DNA of 64,000 nt from an uncultured Collinsella sp. (GTDB lineage Bacteria > Actinomycetota > Coriobacteriia > Coriobacteriales > Coriobacteriaceae). Shown one piece after another: positions 27,148 through 34,908 of this stretch. The notes under the pieces are model-generated. The model did no database searches. It was not told where the DNA came from and saw nothing but the letters and a program-made list of their open reading frames with translations. Position numbers and translations under genes: made by a program. Numbering within the stretch: position 1 is the stretch's first letter; each line of letters opens with the position of its first letter. Where the stretch lies: the NCBI GenBank assembly GCA_902479135.1, contig CABSNU010000001.1, forward strand, positions 1 through 64,000. Direction: 5' to 3'.

Positions 27148-29003
27148 TGGCAGACGAGACCAAGACTCAGATTCCCAAGCCCACCCGTCAGCGTGGTCCC
27201 ATGGGCCGCATGGGCGGCATGCGCCGTGGCGAAAAGGCCAAGGACTTTAAGGGCACCATGAGGCAGCTGCTCGGCTATATCGGCCAGCACAAGATTGCCG
27301 TGTTTGCCGCCGTCGCCTTTGCCGTGTGCTCGGTCATCTTTAACATTGTGGGGCCCAAGGTGCTCGGCCAGGTTACGACTAAGCTGTTCGAGGGCTTGGT
27401 TGCCAAGGTCAACGGCACCGGCGATGTCGACTTTGCCTGGATCGCCAAGACGCTCGGCTTTTTGCTCTGTCTGTATCTGGCGAGCTCTGCCTGCAGCCTG
27501 ATCCAAGGCTGGCTCATGACCGGCGTCACGCAAAAGATTTGTTATCGCATGCGCAAGGAGATCGCCGCCAAGATCGCCGTCGTTCCGATGAGTTACTTCA
27601 ACGGCCACAGCAAGGGCGACGTACTCAGTCGCATCACCAACGACGTCGATACGCTCGGCCAGTCGCTCAACCAGAGCGTGACGCAGCTCATCACGTCTGT
27701 CACGCAGATTATCGGCGTGCTCGTCATGATGCTGTCGATCAGTCTGCCGCTCACCGGCGTCACCGTGCTCACGCTGCCGGCTGCCGCGATTATCCTGACC
27801 GTGATGATTCACTTCTCGCAGCCGTACTTCCGCGAGCAACAGCAAGTCCTGGGCGCCGTCAACGGCATTATCGAGGAGGACTTTGCCGGTCAGAATGTCA
27901 TTCAGGTGTTCGACCGCGCCGAGGCCTCGATCGAGGAGTTCGACCGTCAAAACGACCGCCTCTTTATTAGTGGCTGGCGCTCGCAGTTCCTGTCGGGCCT
28001 GATGATGCCGCTCATGAGCCTGGTGGGCAACATGGGCTACGTGGGCGTCGTCGTGGTGGGCGCGCAGCTCGCGCTGACCGGCAATGCCACGCCCGGCGAC
28101 ATCCAGAGCTTTATCCAGTACGTTCGCAACTTTACGCAACCCGTGCAGCAGCTGGGCAACGTGAGCAACACGATGCAGTCGATGGCCGCCGCAACCGAAC
28201 GCGTCTTTGAGTTCCTCGCCGCGCCCGAGGAGGAGCAGAAGGCCGACGCCCAGATTCCCGAGAAGCGCCCCGGCCACGTTGAGTTCGACCACGTCAAGTT
28301 TGGCTACACGCCCGACAAGACCATCATCCACGACTTTAGCTGCGAGGCACAGCCCGGTCAGACCATCGCCATCGTCGGCCCCACCGGCGCCGGCAAGACC
28401 ACGCTCATTAAGCTGCTGCAGCGCTTCTACGACGTGGACGGCGGTTCGCTGCGCGTCGAGGGCGTCGACGTGCGCGACTGGGACCGCGCGGCACTGCGCG
28501 GCGAGTTTGCCATGGTGCTGCAGGATACCTGGCTGTTTAACGGCACCATCCGCGAGAACATCCGCTACGGACGTCCCGATGCGACTGACGCCGAGGTCGA
28601 GGCCGCCGCGCGCGCCGCACGCTGCGACCACTTTATCCATACGCTCGCCGGCGGCTACGACTTTATGATCAATGAGGAGGGCACCAACCTCTCACAGGGC
28701 CAGCGCCAACTCGTGACCATCGCCCGCGCCATTTTGGCCGACCGTCCGGCGCTGATTTTGGACGAGGCGACTTCCAACGTCGATACCCGCACCGAGGAGC
28801 TTATTCAGCGCGCCATGGATGCGCTGATGCAGGGCCGCACGAGCTTTGTCATCGCGCACCGCCTGTCCACAATCCGCAACGCCGACGTAATCTTGGTGAT
28901 TCGCGACGGCGACATCGTCGAGAAGGGCACGCACGACGAGCTGCTCGCCCAAGGCGGCTTCTACGCCGACCTGTACAACTCGCAGTTCGACGAGGCGGCG
29001 TAA
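27147..29003 (+). CDS. ABC exporter half-transporter (canonical site)
   Basis: A 618-residue partner of the preceding protein. It has a basic, Gly/Met-rich N-terminal tail, six membrane segments, Walker A GPTGAGKTT, signature LSQGQRQL and Walker B LILDEATS with the catalytic Glu intact. The ATG overlaps the preceding stop (TAATG), giving tight coupling. A strong terminator follows. In heterodimeric exporters the two ATP sites are shared, so the pair here has one active and one degenerate site. Confidence 0.9.
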   Translation: MADETKTQIPKPTRQRGPMGRMGGMRRGEKAKDFKGTMRQLLGYIGQHKIAVFAAVAFAVCSVIFNIVGPKVLGQVTTKLFEGLVAKVNGTGDVDFAWIAKTLGFLLCLYLASSACSLIQGWLMTGVTQKICYRMRKEIAAKIAVVPMSYFNGHSKGDVLSRITNDVDTLGQSLNQSVTQLITSVTQIIGVLVMMLSISLPLTGVTVLTLPAAAIILTVMIHFSQPYFREQQQVLGAVNGIIEEDFAGQNVIQVFDRAEASIEEFDRQNDRLFISGWRSQFLSGLMMPLMSLVGNMGYVGVVVVGAQLALTGNATPGDIQSFIQYVRNFTQPVQQLGNVSNTMQSMAAATERVFEFLAAPEEEQKADAQIPEKRPGHVEFDHVKFGYTPDKTIIHDFSCEAQPGQTIAIVGPTGAGKTTLIKLLQRFYDVDGGSLRVEGVDVRDWDRAALRGEFAMVLQDTWLFNGTIRENIRYGRPDATDAEVEAAARAARCDHFIHTLAGGYDFMINEEGTNLSQGQRQLVTIARAILADRPALILDEATSNVDTRTEELIQRAMDALMQGRTSFVIAHRLSTIRNADVILVIRDGDIVEKGTHDELLAQGGFYADLYNSQFDEAA

Positions 29004-29034
29004 AACCGGCGGCAAACAACCGCAATACCCAAAA

Positions 29035-29069
29035 ACGGGGGCGCAGAATGAACTGCGCCCCCGTTTTTT
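29035..29069 (+). terminator. Terminator of exporter operon
   Basis: ACGGGGGCGCAG (29035-29046), loop AATGAA, CTGCGCCCCCGT (29053-29064), then a T run. A textbook factor-independent terminator 31 nt after the stop. Confidence 0.9.
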
Positions 29070-29130
29070 GTTCTGCGGCCCTCGAACCGCCTCCCCCGGG
29101 ACCTGATTAACGGCCTCCCTCAAGGCCCCG

Positions 29131-29359
29131 TGGACAAAAAATGGCAAATATGAGTACTGTCACCTTTTTAGTAACAGCCAAAACTGCCCCAAACGACCTC
29201 TTTGCGGCCTAGATATGCCTTCAAATTGATCAAAATGCCCGGTAGCATGCTTCTGTGTGCCAACGTTAATGAACATATTTACTGTTGTGTCTATTATCTT
29301 GTAAGATCGATATGATACTACGCTAGCAACAGTACTCATATTTGCCATTTTTTGTCCAC
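29131..29359. mobile_element. MITE-like element with 32-bp terminal inverted repeats
   Basis: Left end GTGGACAAAAAATGGCAAAT then ATGAGTACTGT (to 29160) and right end (29329-29359) are perfect inverted copies over about 31 bp, enclosing 168 bp without coding capacity. The interior is AT-rich. No transposase is present, and no clear target duplication was seen (flanks CCCC and AGGG). Could be a non-autonomous mobile element or a very long RNA hairpin. Confidence 0.5.
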
Positions 29360-29446
29360 AGGGTATGCCGCAGAAGATCCAACTTGCGCCAGCGTGCCGT
29401 ACGCTGGCCCTCCCCTTCCGGCAAGCGCCGACATTTCCCCAGATAA

Positions 29447-29484
29447 AACCGACCAAAATAAACCTGTCCCTTTTCGGCAGGTTT
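29447..29484. repeat. GGGACAG-loop hairpin, copy 4 (imperfect)
   Basis: ACCGACCAAAA pairs imperfectly with TTTTCGGCAGGT around TAAACCTGTCCC. The flank CCCAGATAAAAC is shared with the copies at 0.3 and 51.0 kb. It lies 90 nt upstream of the DAHP synthase gene. Confidence 0.5.
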
Positions 29485-29572
29485 CGCTTGCACTTTAGCG
29501 TGCGACAGCGGATAATGCCGAGCATTCGAGAATTCGCCAATTGTTGCCGTTAATTGATAAAGGAGGCCCCAT

Positions 29573-30604
29573 ATGGCCATGGAATTCAAGCGCAGGTTGC
29601 CGATCCCCATGGAGATCCGCGAGGAAATGCCGCTTTCCGCCGAGCTTACCGCCAAAAAGCAGGCATTCGACGCCGAGGTCGCCAAGGTCTTTACCGGCGA
29701 GGACGCACGCAAAGCGCTCATCATCGGCCCGTGCTCTGCCGACCGCGAGGACTCGGTGCTTGAGTACATGAACCGACTGGCCAAGGTCGCCGAAGAGGTC
29801 AAGGACAAACTCATCATCATTCCGCGCGTCTACACCAACAAGCCGCGCACCAAGGGCACTGGCTACAAAGGCCTGCTGCACAACCCCGACCCCGAGGCGC
29901 CCGATGACCTGCTCGAAGGCGTCAAGGCCATCCGCCACATGCACCTGCGCGTCATCGAGGAGACCGGCTTCTTTACCGCCGATGAGATGCTCTACCCGTC
30001 CAACTACCAGTACCTCGTCGACCTGCTGAGCTACGTTGCCGTGGGCGCGCGCTCGGTCGAAAACCAGGAGCATCGCCTGGTGTCGAGCGGCATTTCGGTG
30101 CCCGTCGGCATGAAAAACCCCACCGCCGGTTCCACCACCGTCATGCTTAACTCCATCTACGCCGCCCAGGCACATCAAAGCTTCATCTTCCGCAACTGGG
30201 AGGTTGAGTGCGACGGCAACCCGCTCGCACACGCCGTCATGCGTGGCTACATCGGTCTCGACGGTCGCACCTACCCCAACTACCACTACGAGCACCTGGA
30301 GCGCCTGGCCGAGCGCTATACCGAGCATGCCGGCTACGCCAACCCGGCGGCGGTCATCGACTGCAACCACGACAACTCGGGCAAGCGCCCGCTGGAGCAG
30401 TACCGCATTTGCAAGGAGGTGCTCGACAGCTGCCGCCGCAACGAGTCCATCTCCAAGCTGGTCAAGGGCTTTATGATCGAGTCTTACCTTGAGGACGGCA
30501 ACCAGCCGGTCGATGGCGGTGTCTTTGGTAAGTCGATCACCGACCCGTGCCTGGGCTGGGAAAAGACCGACTACCTCATCCACGAGATCGCAGAGCGGGT
30601 TTAG
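29573..30604 (+). CDS. 3-deoxy-7-phosphoheptulonate synthase (DAHP synthase, class I)
   Basis: A 343-residue enzyme that joins phosphoenolpyruvate and erythrose 4-phosphate, the entry to aromatic amino acid synthesis. Family motifs: IIGPCSADRED near residue 50, PRTKGTGYKGLLHNP, SSGISVPVGMKNPTAGS and IDCNHDNSGK. The length fits the AroF/G/H class; feedback specificity cannot be told from sequence alone. RBS AGGAGG precedes the ATG. It stands alone, with a terminator right after the stop. Confidence 0.93.
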   Translation: MAMEFKRRLPIPMEIREEMPLSAELTAKKQAFDAEVAKVFTGEDARKALIIGPCSADREDSVLEYMNRLAKVAEEVKDKLIIIPRVYTNKPRTKGTGYKGLLHNPDPEAPDDLLEGVKAIRHMHLRVIEETGFFTADEMLYPSNYQYLVDLLSYVAVGARSVENQEHRLVSSGISVPVGMKNPTAGSTTVMLNSIYAAQAHQSFIFRNWEVECDGNPLAHAVMRGYIGLDGRTYPNYHYEHLERLAERYTEHAGYANPAAVIDCNHDNSGKRPLEQYRICKEVLDSCRRNESISKLVKGFMIESYLEDGNQPVDGGVFGKSITDPCLGWEKTDYLIHEIAERV

Positions 30605-30632
30605 TTACGCGGTTTTACCAAACCGCGTAACT
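30603..30632 (+). terminator. Terminator of DAHP synthase gene
   Basis: AGTTACGCGGTTT (30603-30615), loop TACC, AAACCGCGTAACT (30620-30632): a 13-bp perfect stem that overlaps the stop codon. There is no T run after it on this strand. Confidence 0.6.
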
Positions 30633-30654
30633 ACTCGACGCTGCGCGGGCCGCA

Positions 30655-30759
30655 ACGCTCTTTATCTCGGAATCGAACGTAAAGAAGCACGCCAACGCTA
30701 TCTACCACAAGCTTGGTGTCTCAAATCGTATGGGTCTCACAGCCCTCCTGTTGCCATAA
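30655..30759 (+). pseudogene. C-terminal fragment of a LuxR-family regulator
   Basis: In one frame these bases read LFISESNVKKHANAIYHKLG and then VSNRMGLTALLLP followed by TAA. This is the recognition helix and tail of a LuxR HTH, very close to the end of the intact regulator at 38.6-38.75 kb (LYISESTVKKHVNALYHKLG). No upstream part of the gene remains. It marks a deleted regulator next to the amidohydrolase gene. Confidence 0.7.
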
Positions 30760-30804
30760 GCGGCTTGGGCCCATTCCACGCACCGATGCACATAACATAA
30801 AAGC

Positions 30805-30836
30805 GCCGCCGCGGACGCTCACGCATCCGCGGCGGC
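30805..30836 (-). terminator. Terminator between LuxR remnant and amidohydrolase gene
   Basis: GCCGCCGCGGA and TCCGCGGCGGC form an 11-bp perfect stem; the leftward strand continues CGCTTTTATG. It probably ends leftward transcripts from the amidohydrolase gene. Confidence 0.65.
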
Positions 30837-30911
30837 CTGCGCTAAATCGCGAAGACTAGCAACCGAGTGTTCTGCCGAACAGACCGTCCGCTCTTCACCT
30901 CGATCGACCGA

Positions 30912-32714
30912 TTATCCCTCGTATACGATACGGCCATCGGAGACAGTGAACAGAATCTTGGTATCGGAGATCTTCTCGGGATCGCAATGAAGGATGTCTT
31001 GGTCGAGCACCGTGAGGTCGGCGAGCTTGCCCACCTCGAGCGTACCGATTTTATCCTCCATGTAGTTCTCGAAGGCAACGTTTTTGGTATATGCCTCGAG
31101 CGCCTGATATGCCGTGATGGCCTGCTCGGGCCAACGGTACATATCGGTGTCCTCCTCCTCGGGATACGGGCTGTTGCGCGTAACGGCCACCTCGATCTCC
31201 TCGAGCGGCGCATAGCCGGTGACCGGGCCATCGCTCGCACCGGAGATAAAACAGCCGGCCTCGAGCATGTTCTTGACGGGGTAGAACTTCATGGCGCGAT
31301 CCTCGCCCACCATGGCGATCTCGAGGTCGCACAAAGAATCGTGATACATCCACAGGAACTGCAGCGCGCACACGATGTCGAGATCGGCGACGCGCTGAAT
31401 GTCCTCGTCGGTAATTGCGCACACATGCGTCATGGTGTTGCGGCGATCATCGCGCTCGCCGTTCTCCTTGACGCAGCGCTCGTAGGCATCGAGTGTATTG
31501 TGGACGGCGCCGTCGCCGATCGCGTGAACATGAATCTGAACACCCTCTTTGTCGAGGGCGGCCACCATGTCGCTGAACTCCTGCTGATCCCAGACGGACT
31601 CGCCGTGCCAGTTATCTCCCTTACCGGCGGCGGAGGTATATGGCTCGAGCATCACGGCGCTGCCGCCCTCGGTAACGCCATCGGAGTAGATCTTGACCGT
31701 ACCGGTAGAGATCATGTTGCTATCGAACTTCTTGAGGTCCTTCACGGTTTTAAGGGCCTCTTTAGCCGTCATGCCGGGCACAATGGTAGGAAGTACTCGC
31801 ATGCGCAGGTTAAGCTTGCCATCTTTCTCAAGGTCAGTATAGAACTGGCAATCCTGTGCCGTAGACTTTCCCACGACGCTTATGTTGGTAATGCCGGTGA
31901 TGCCGTATTTCGTAGCCACCTGCTGGTACTTGTCGATAGCGTTCTCAAGCTCCTTGTCCGTATGCTCGACGGAGACAACCTCCCTCACCATAGTGGCAGC
32001 AGAATCGATCAAGTAGCCAGTCGCCTCGCCGTTTGCATCGCGGGTGATGATGCCGCCCGTGGGATTGGGGGTATCGTTATCGATGCCCGCAAGCTCGAGC
32101 GCACGGCTGTTGACCCACACCGAATGATAGGAAACATCGCACAGCATGATGGGCTTATCGGAGCAGATCTCATCGAGAATGGACTTGTTGGGGCCGGGAT
32201 TGGTGCCATCCTCTTGCTCGAAGGCGTTGATCATGAACGAGCCGCCAACGTAAGCCTCATCATCGGGATGCTTGGTTACAAAATCACTGATCACCTTCTT
32301 ATACTCATCGATCGTGGTGCTCTTGGTAAGATCGATCTCGTACAGTGCGGTCACCCAGTTGCCCGGAGCGTGGATATGGCCGTCCATAAAGCCGGGAGTC
32401 ACCATACCGCCATCGAGATCGATGACGCGCGTGTTGTCATCGATGTACTCGTCAACACCGGAGTCTTCGCCTACATATACGATTTTGTTGCCCGAGACAG
32501 CCAGGGCGGCCGCGGTGTCGCCCTCTTTGACCATCGTCTGAATCGTGCCGTTACGAAAGACGATGGATGCCTTATCGGAAATCGCGCTGCCGGTGCTTCC
32601 GGCATTTGAAGAATTGTTGGCGCAGCCGGCGGCACCCACCGCAACAGCCGCGGCGCCCAACGTGCTCAGGCCGAGAAAGCTTCTACGGGAAACGGGAGGG
32701 ATAGAGGTCTTCAT
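30912..32714 (-). CDS. YtcJ-like amidohydrolase, Tat-exported lipoprotein
   Basis: A 600-residue amidohydrolase. The N-terminus carries a twin-arginine signal (SRRSFLGLS) and a lipobox-like GAAGC near residue 30, so it is likely exported folded and anchored as a lipoprotein. The enzyme domain has the metal-binding HxH in MDGHIHAPG, a later HAIGDGAVHNTLDAYE and a C-terminal GTLEVGKLADLTVLD typical of the YtcJ-like amidohydrolase 3 family. The substrate is unknown (N-acyl or amide compounds are typical). ATG 32714 has GGTGGG upstream. A membrane LuxR gene lies just upstream on the same strand. Confidence 0.85.
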   Translation of the reverse strand: MKTSIPPVSRRSFLGLSTLGAAAVAVGAAGCANNSSNAGSTGSAISDKASIVFRNGTIQTMVKEGDTAAALAVSGNKIVYVGEDSGVDEYIDDNTRVIDLDGGMVTPGFMDGHIHAPGNWVTALYEIDLTKSTTIDEYKKVISDFVTKHPDDEAYVGGSFMINAFEQEDGTNPGPNKSILDEICSDKPIMLCDVSYHSVWVNSRALELAGIDNDTPNPTGGIITRDANGEATGYLIDSAATMVREVVSVEHTDKELENAIDKYQQVATKYGITGITNISVVGKSTAQDCQFYTDLEKDGKLNLRMRVLPTIVPGMTAKEALKTVKDLKKFDSNMISTGTVKIYSDGVTEGGSAVMLEPYTSAAGKGDNWHGESVWDQQEFSDMVAALDKEGVQIHVHAIGDGAVHNTLDAYERCVKENGERDDRRNTMTHVCAITDEDIQRVADLDIVCALQFLWMYHDSLCDLEIAMVGEDRAMKFYPVKNMLEAGCFISGASDGPVTGYAPLEEIEVAVTRNSPYPEEEDTDMYRWPEQAITAYQALEAYTKNVAFENYMEDKIGTLEVGKLADLTVLDQDILHCDPEKISDTKILFTVSDGRIVYEG

Positions 32715-32852
32715 ATAACCCACCTTTCTGTTGACATCGCCGCGCTTTCGCGACGCTCGCTATCACCTGAATAGCACCCCCCGGTATAAACTTGTCTGCA
32801 CAAACGGGGTTATTGCCGTAAGCGGAGGCTTATATCCCCTATAACCCTGCCT

Positions 32853-33815
32853 TTAACCTGCCCAAAAGTTCTGAAGAAGCTCGGACCGCGATGAGACACC
32901 GCATTTACGGAATATCGTGTGAACATGCGATTTGACCGTACCGACAGAGATAAATAAATCATTCGCTATGGCGCGGTTATCCTGGCCATCGAGCAGAAGG
33001 TCGAGCACTTCGCGTTCACGCGCGGAGATATCGTGTTGGTCGCAGAATGCCGAGAAGCGGACCTCCGCAATCTGTTTGGCAGAGGTGCCAAACGTTGTGG
33101 GCGGAGCAGAAAAGCGCAACGCCAAGATCTGCGACGCCGTACGAACGGTATATATCGCGGCCACCACGCTCATGATGTTCTCTGGGATGTTTCTGCCGTA
33201 GGAAAAATACAGGTAATCGATGACTTCGATCCGCCCAATATTCAGCCCGAGAACGCGTACATCCTCGATCAGAACAAACGCCGTCAACACAGCCATCACA
33301 ATAAGAAACCTGCCGTAGCGTGCGTAGAAGCTCTTTCGCGCCAACGGCTTGCTTTTGCGGTAGCAGACGAAAATCATGCCAAACGCCACGAACATGAACA
33401 AGGAACGCAACGCATAAAAGGCGAGTTGTTTGATTGAATCGGGCTGCAACACAAGCGACATGGCCTCGAAAGCAGAAAAGGCGATGCAGGGCACGAGCAT
33501 GTGAAGCCGGCTCGTCTTGTTTACGATCGCCAATGCAAATGCCCACATGCTCGCCATGATTCCAATCGATAGGACGAGTTTCGTTATGGGGTGAGTCATG
33601 GGAAATTGGCTGCTGAGGATATCTGCCATCATCTTACGGCCCTGATACTCATCGAGGAATACGATGGCACTTTCGAGCATGTCGAAGAAAAAGAAGGCCG
33701 AGACCGTCAAGTAGCTTGTTCGATGTGAGACGAGGTACGTGCATACCGATACGCACACCGCCACCATGCAAACCAAGACGAACGTGATTCCGTAGAAGAA
33801 GTAGAACGCGCTCAC
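32853..33815 (-). CDS. Membrane-anchored LuxR-type regulator
   Basis: A 320-residue protein with about seven hydrophobic segments in the first 240 residues and a C-terminal LuxR HTH (ISAREREVLDLLLDGQDNRA, then IANDLFISVGTVKSHVHTIF). It starts at a GTG with AAAGG upstream. Co-directional with and 138 nt ahead of the exported amidohydrolase, which it probably controls in response to a membrane or extracellular cue. Similar membrane LuxR proteins beside catabolic genes are common in gut Coriobacteriia. Confidence 0.85.
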   Translation of the reverse strand: MSAFYFFYGITFVLVCMVAVCVSVCTYLVSHRTSYLTVSAFFFFDMLESAIVFLDEYQGRKMMADILSSQFPMTHPITKLVLSIGIMASMWAFALAIVNKTSRLHMLVPCIAFSAFEAMSLVLQPDSIKQLAFYALRSLFMFVAFGMIFVCYRKSKPLARKSFYARYGRFLIVMAVLTAFVLIEDVRVLGLNIGRIEVIDYLYFSYGRNIPENIMSVVAAIYTVRTASQILALRFSAPPTTFGTSAKQIAEVRFSAFCDQHDISAREREVLDLLLDGQDNRAIANDLFISVGTVKSHVHTIFRKCGVSSRSELLQNFWAG

Positions 33816-33850
33816 TATCGGGCCTTTCGCTTATTGATATGTGCTACGGA

Positions 33851-33900
33851 TAAATTTTGCGCCAAAGACATGCAGATCGCTGTCTTCAGCGCAAAATTTA
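33851..33900. promoter_or_regulatory. Nested inverted repeat upstream of membrane LuxR gene
   Basis: TAAATTTTGCGC (33851-33862) pairs perfectly with GCGCAAAATTTA (33889-33900); inside, AAGACA pairs with TGTCTT. It lies 36-85 nt upstream of the LuxR start, so it could be its operator or leader structure. Confidence 0.45.
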
Positions 33901-33965
33901 ACCAAAGAAAGGAGGGGTGGAAGACGCATATCCCCCACCCCAGCGCATGGGCGAAACTGGCCAGA

Positions 33966-34033
33966 ATGAGAGTGGATAATCTCCCGTTTTTGGCCTATAC
34001 CAGCGCTAAAAGTGGGAGATTATCCACTCTCAT
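33966..34033. repeat. Hairpin of the GGCnTA-loop family, copy 2
   Basis: A 20-bp perfect stem (ATGAGAGTGGATAATCTCCC with its complement at 34014-34033) and a 28-nt loop beginning GTTTTTGGCCTATACCAGCG. Confidence 0.55.
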
Positions 34034-34181
34034 CGAGCAAGTGTCCGAAAATCCGCCCTCATTCCTTCTTAGGGCCCTCCGTCCCCGAGGATTCGAGGCT
34101 CGCCTGCCGAATGGTCGATGCGGCCGTCCTGCGTCCATGTCACACTCAGGGGTGGCCTGACCCAACTTGGAAGGAGCCTCC

Positions 34182-34826
34182 ATGAGCCTTGACAACATAA
34201 CCCTGCGCGCCGCCACGCTCGACGACCTGGACGGCATCGCTGCCATCTACAACCAGCTGTGGTGCAACACACTGCGCAACCGCGGCGACGTCGAAGCCGC
34301 CGATTTCTGCGCGCGTTTTAACATCGCCATGCAGCTGCAGCGCTCCCCCATCGCACTCGTCGCCGAGACCGAGGGCCGCATTATCGCCGCCTGCTGCATC
34401 GGCATCTTCGAGGACGGCAAGCCGCGTACCAATCCCACCTGGGAGCCCCGTTACGACGAGCTGTTTATCCAGGCAACCGAGATGGCAAAGACCGCCGATG
34501 CCAAACTCGAGGGCTCACTCTTTGGCGATAGCCGCGAAAAGGCCACGGCCGACCGCTTTGCCGCCACAGGTAACGAGTACGCCCAGGGTCAGCTCAACCT
34601 GATCATCATTGTGCCCGAGTGGCAGGGCAAGGGACTCGGCCGCGCGCTCATCGACCTTGCGCGCGCCGAGCTCGCCAAGGCAGGCTGCACCAAATTCTTC
34701 CTGATGAGCGACTGCAACTCCGACTGGCAGTTTTACGAGCACCTCAACATGAAGCGCATCCTAGAAGACCACAGCCAAGACACCGGTGACGGCTTTATCG
34801 TCTACATGTACGGCGGCACGCTCTAA
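34182..34826 (+). CDS. GNAT-family N-acetyltransferase
   Basis: A 214-residue acetyltransferase. It opens LRAATLDDLDGIAAIYNQLW; the acetyl-CoA binding motif is IIIVPEWQGKGLGRALIDLA near residues 145-165, followed by the usual FFLMSDCNSDWQFYEHLNMK. There is a central insert of about 45 residues (WEPRYDELFIQATEMAKTAD onward). ATG 34182 has GGAAGGAG. The substrate is unknown; an amine is plausible given the neighbourhood. Confidence 0.85.
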   Translation: MSLDNITLRAATLDDLDGIAAIYNQLWCNTLRNRGDVEAADFCARFNIAMQLQRSPIALVAETEGRIIAACCIGIFEDGKPRTNPTWEPRYDELFIQATEMAKTADAKLEGSLFGDSREKATADRFAATGNEYAQGQLNLIIIVPEWQGKGLGRALIDLARAELAKAGCTKFFLMSDCNSDWQFYEHLNMKRILEDHSQDTGDGFIVYMYGGTL

Positions 34827-34908
34827 GTACCCCTTCAATCAAGGTGCGCCGGGCACCCGGCCCTTGGCCTCTGCCCAGGAATAACCCAGGGGGCCGGACC
34901 GCCCGTCC

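Larger units (their letters stand above)
29004..29572. other. Intergenic region with terminator, MITE-like element and hairpin
   Basis: Holds the exporter terminator (29035-29069), a 229-bp element with long terminal inverted repeats (29131-29359) and an imperfect GGGACAG-type hairpin (29447-29484). No gene is supported. Confidence 0.5.
33816..34181. other. Intergenic region with two large hairpins
   Basis: The 33851-33900 and 33966-34033 hairpins fill most of it. No gene supported. The GNAT gene RBS lies at its right end. Confidence 0.5.
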
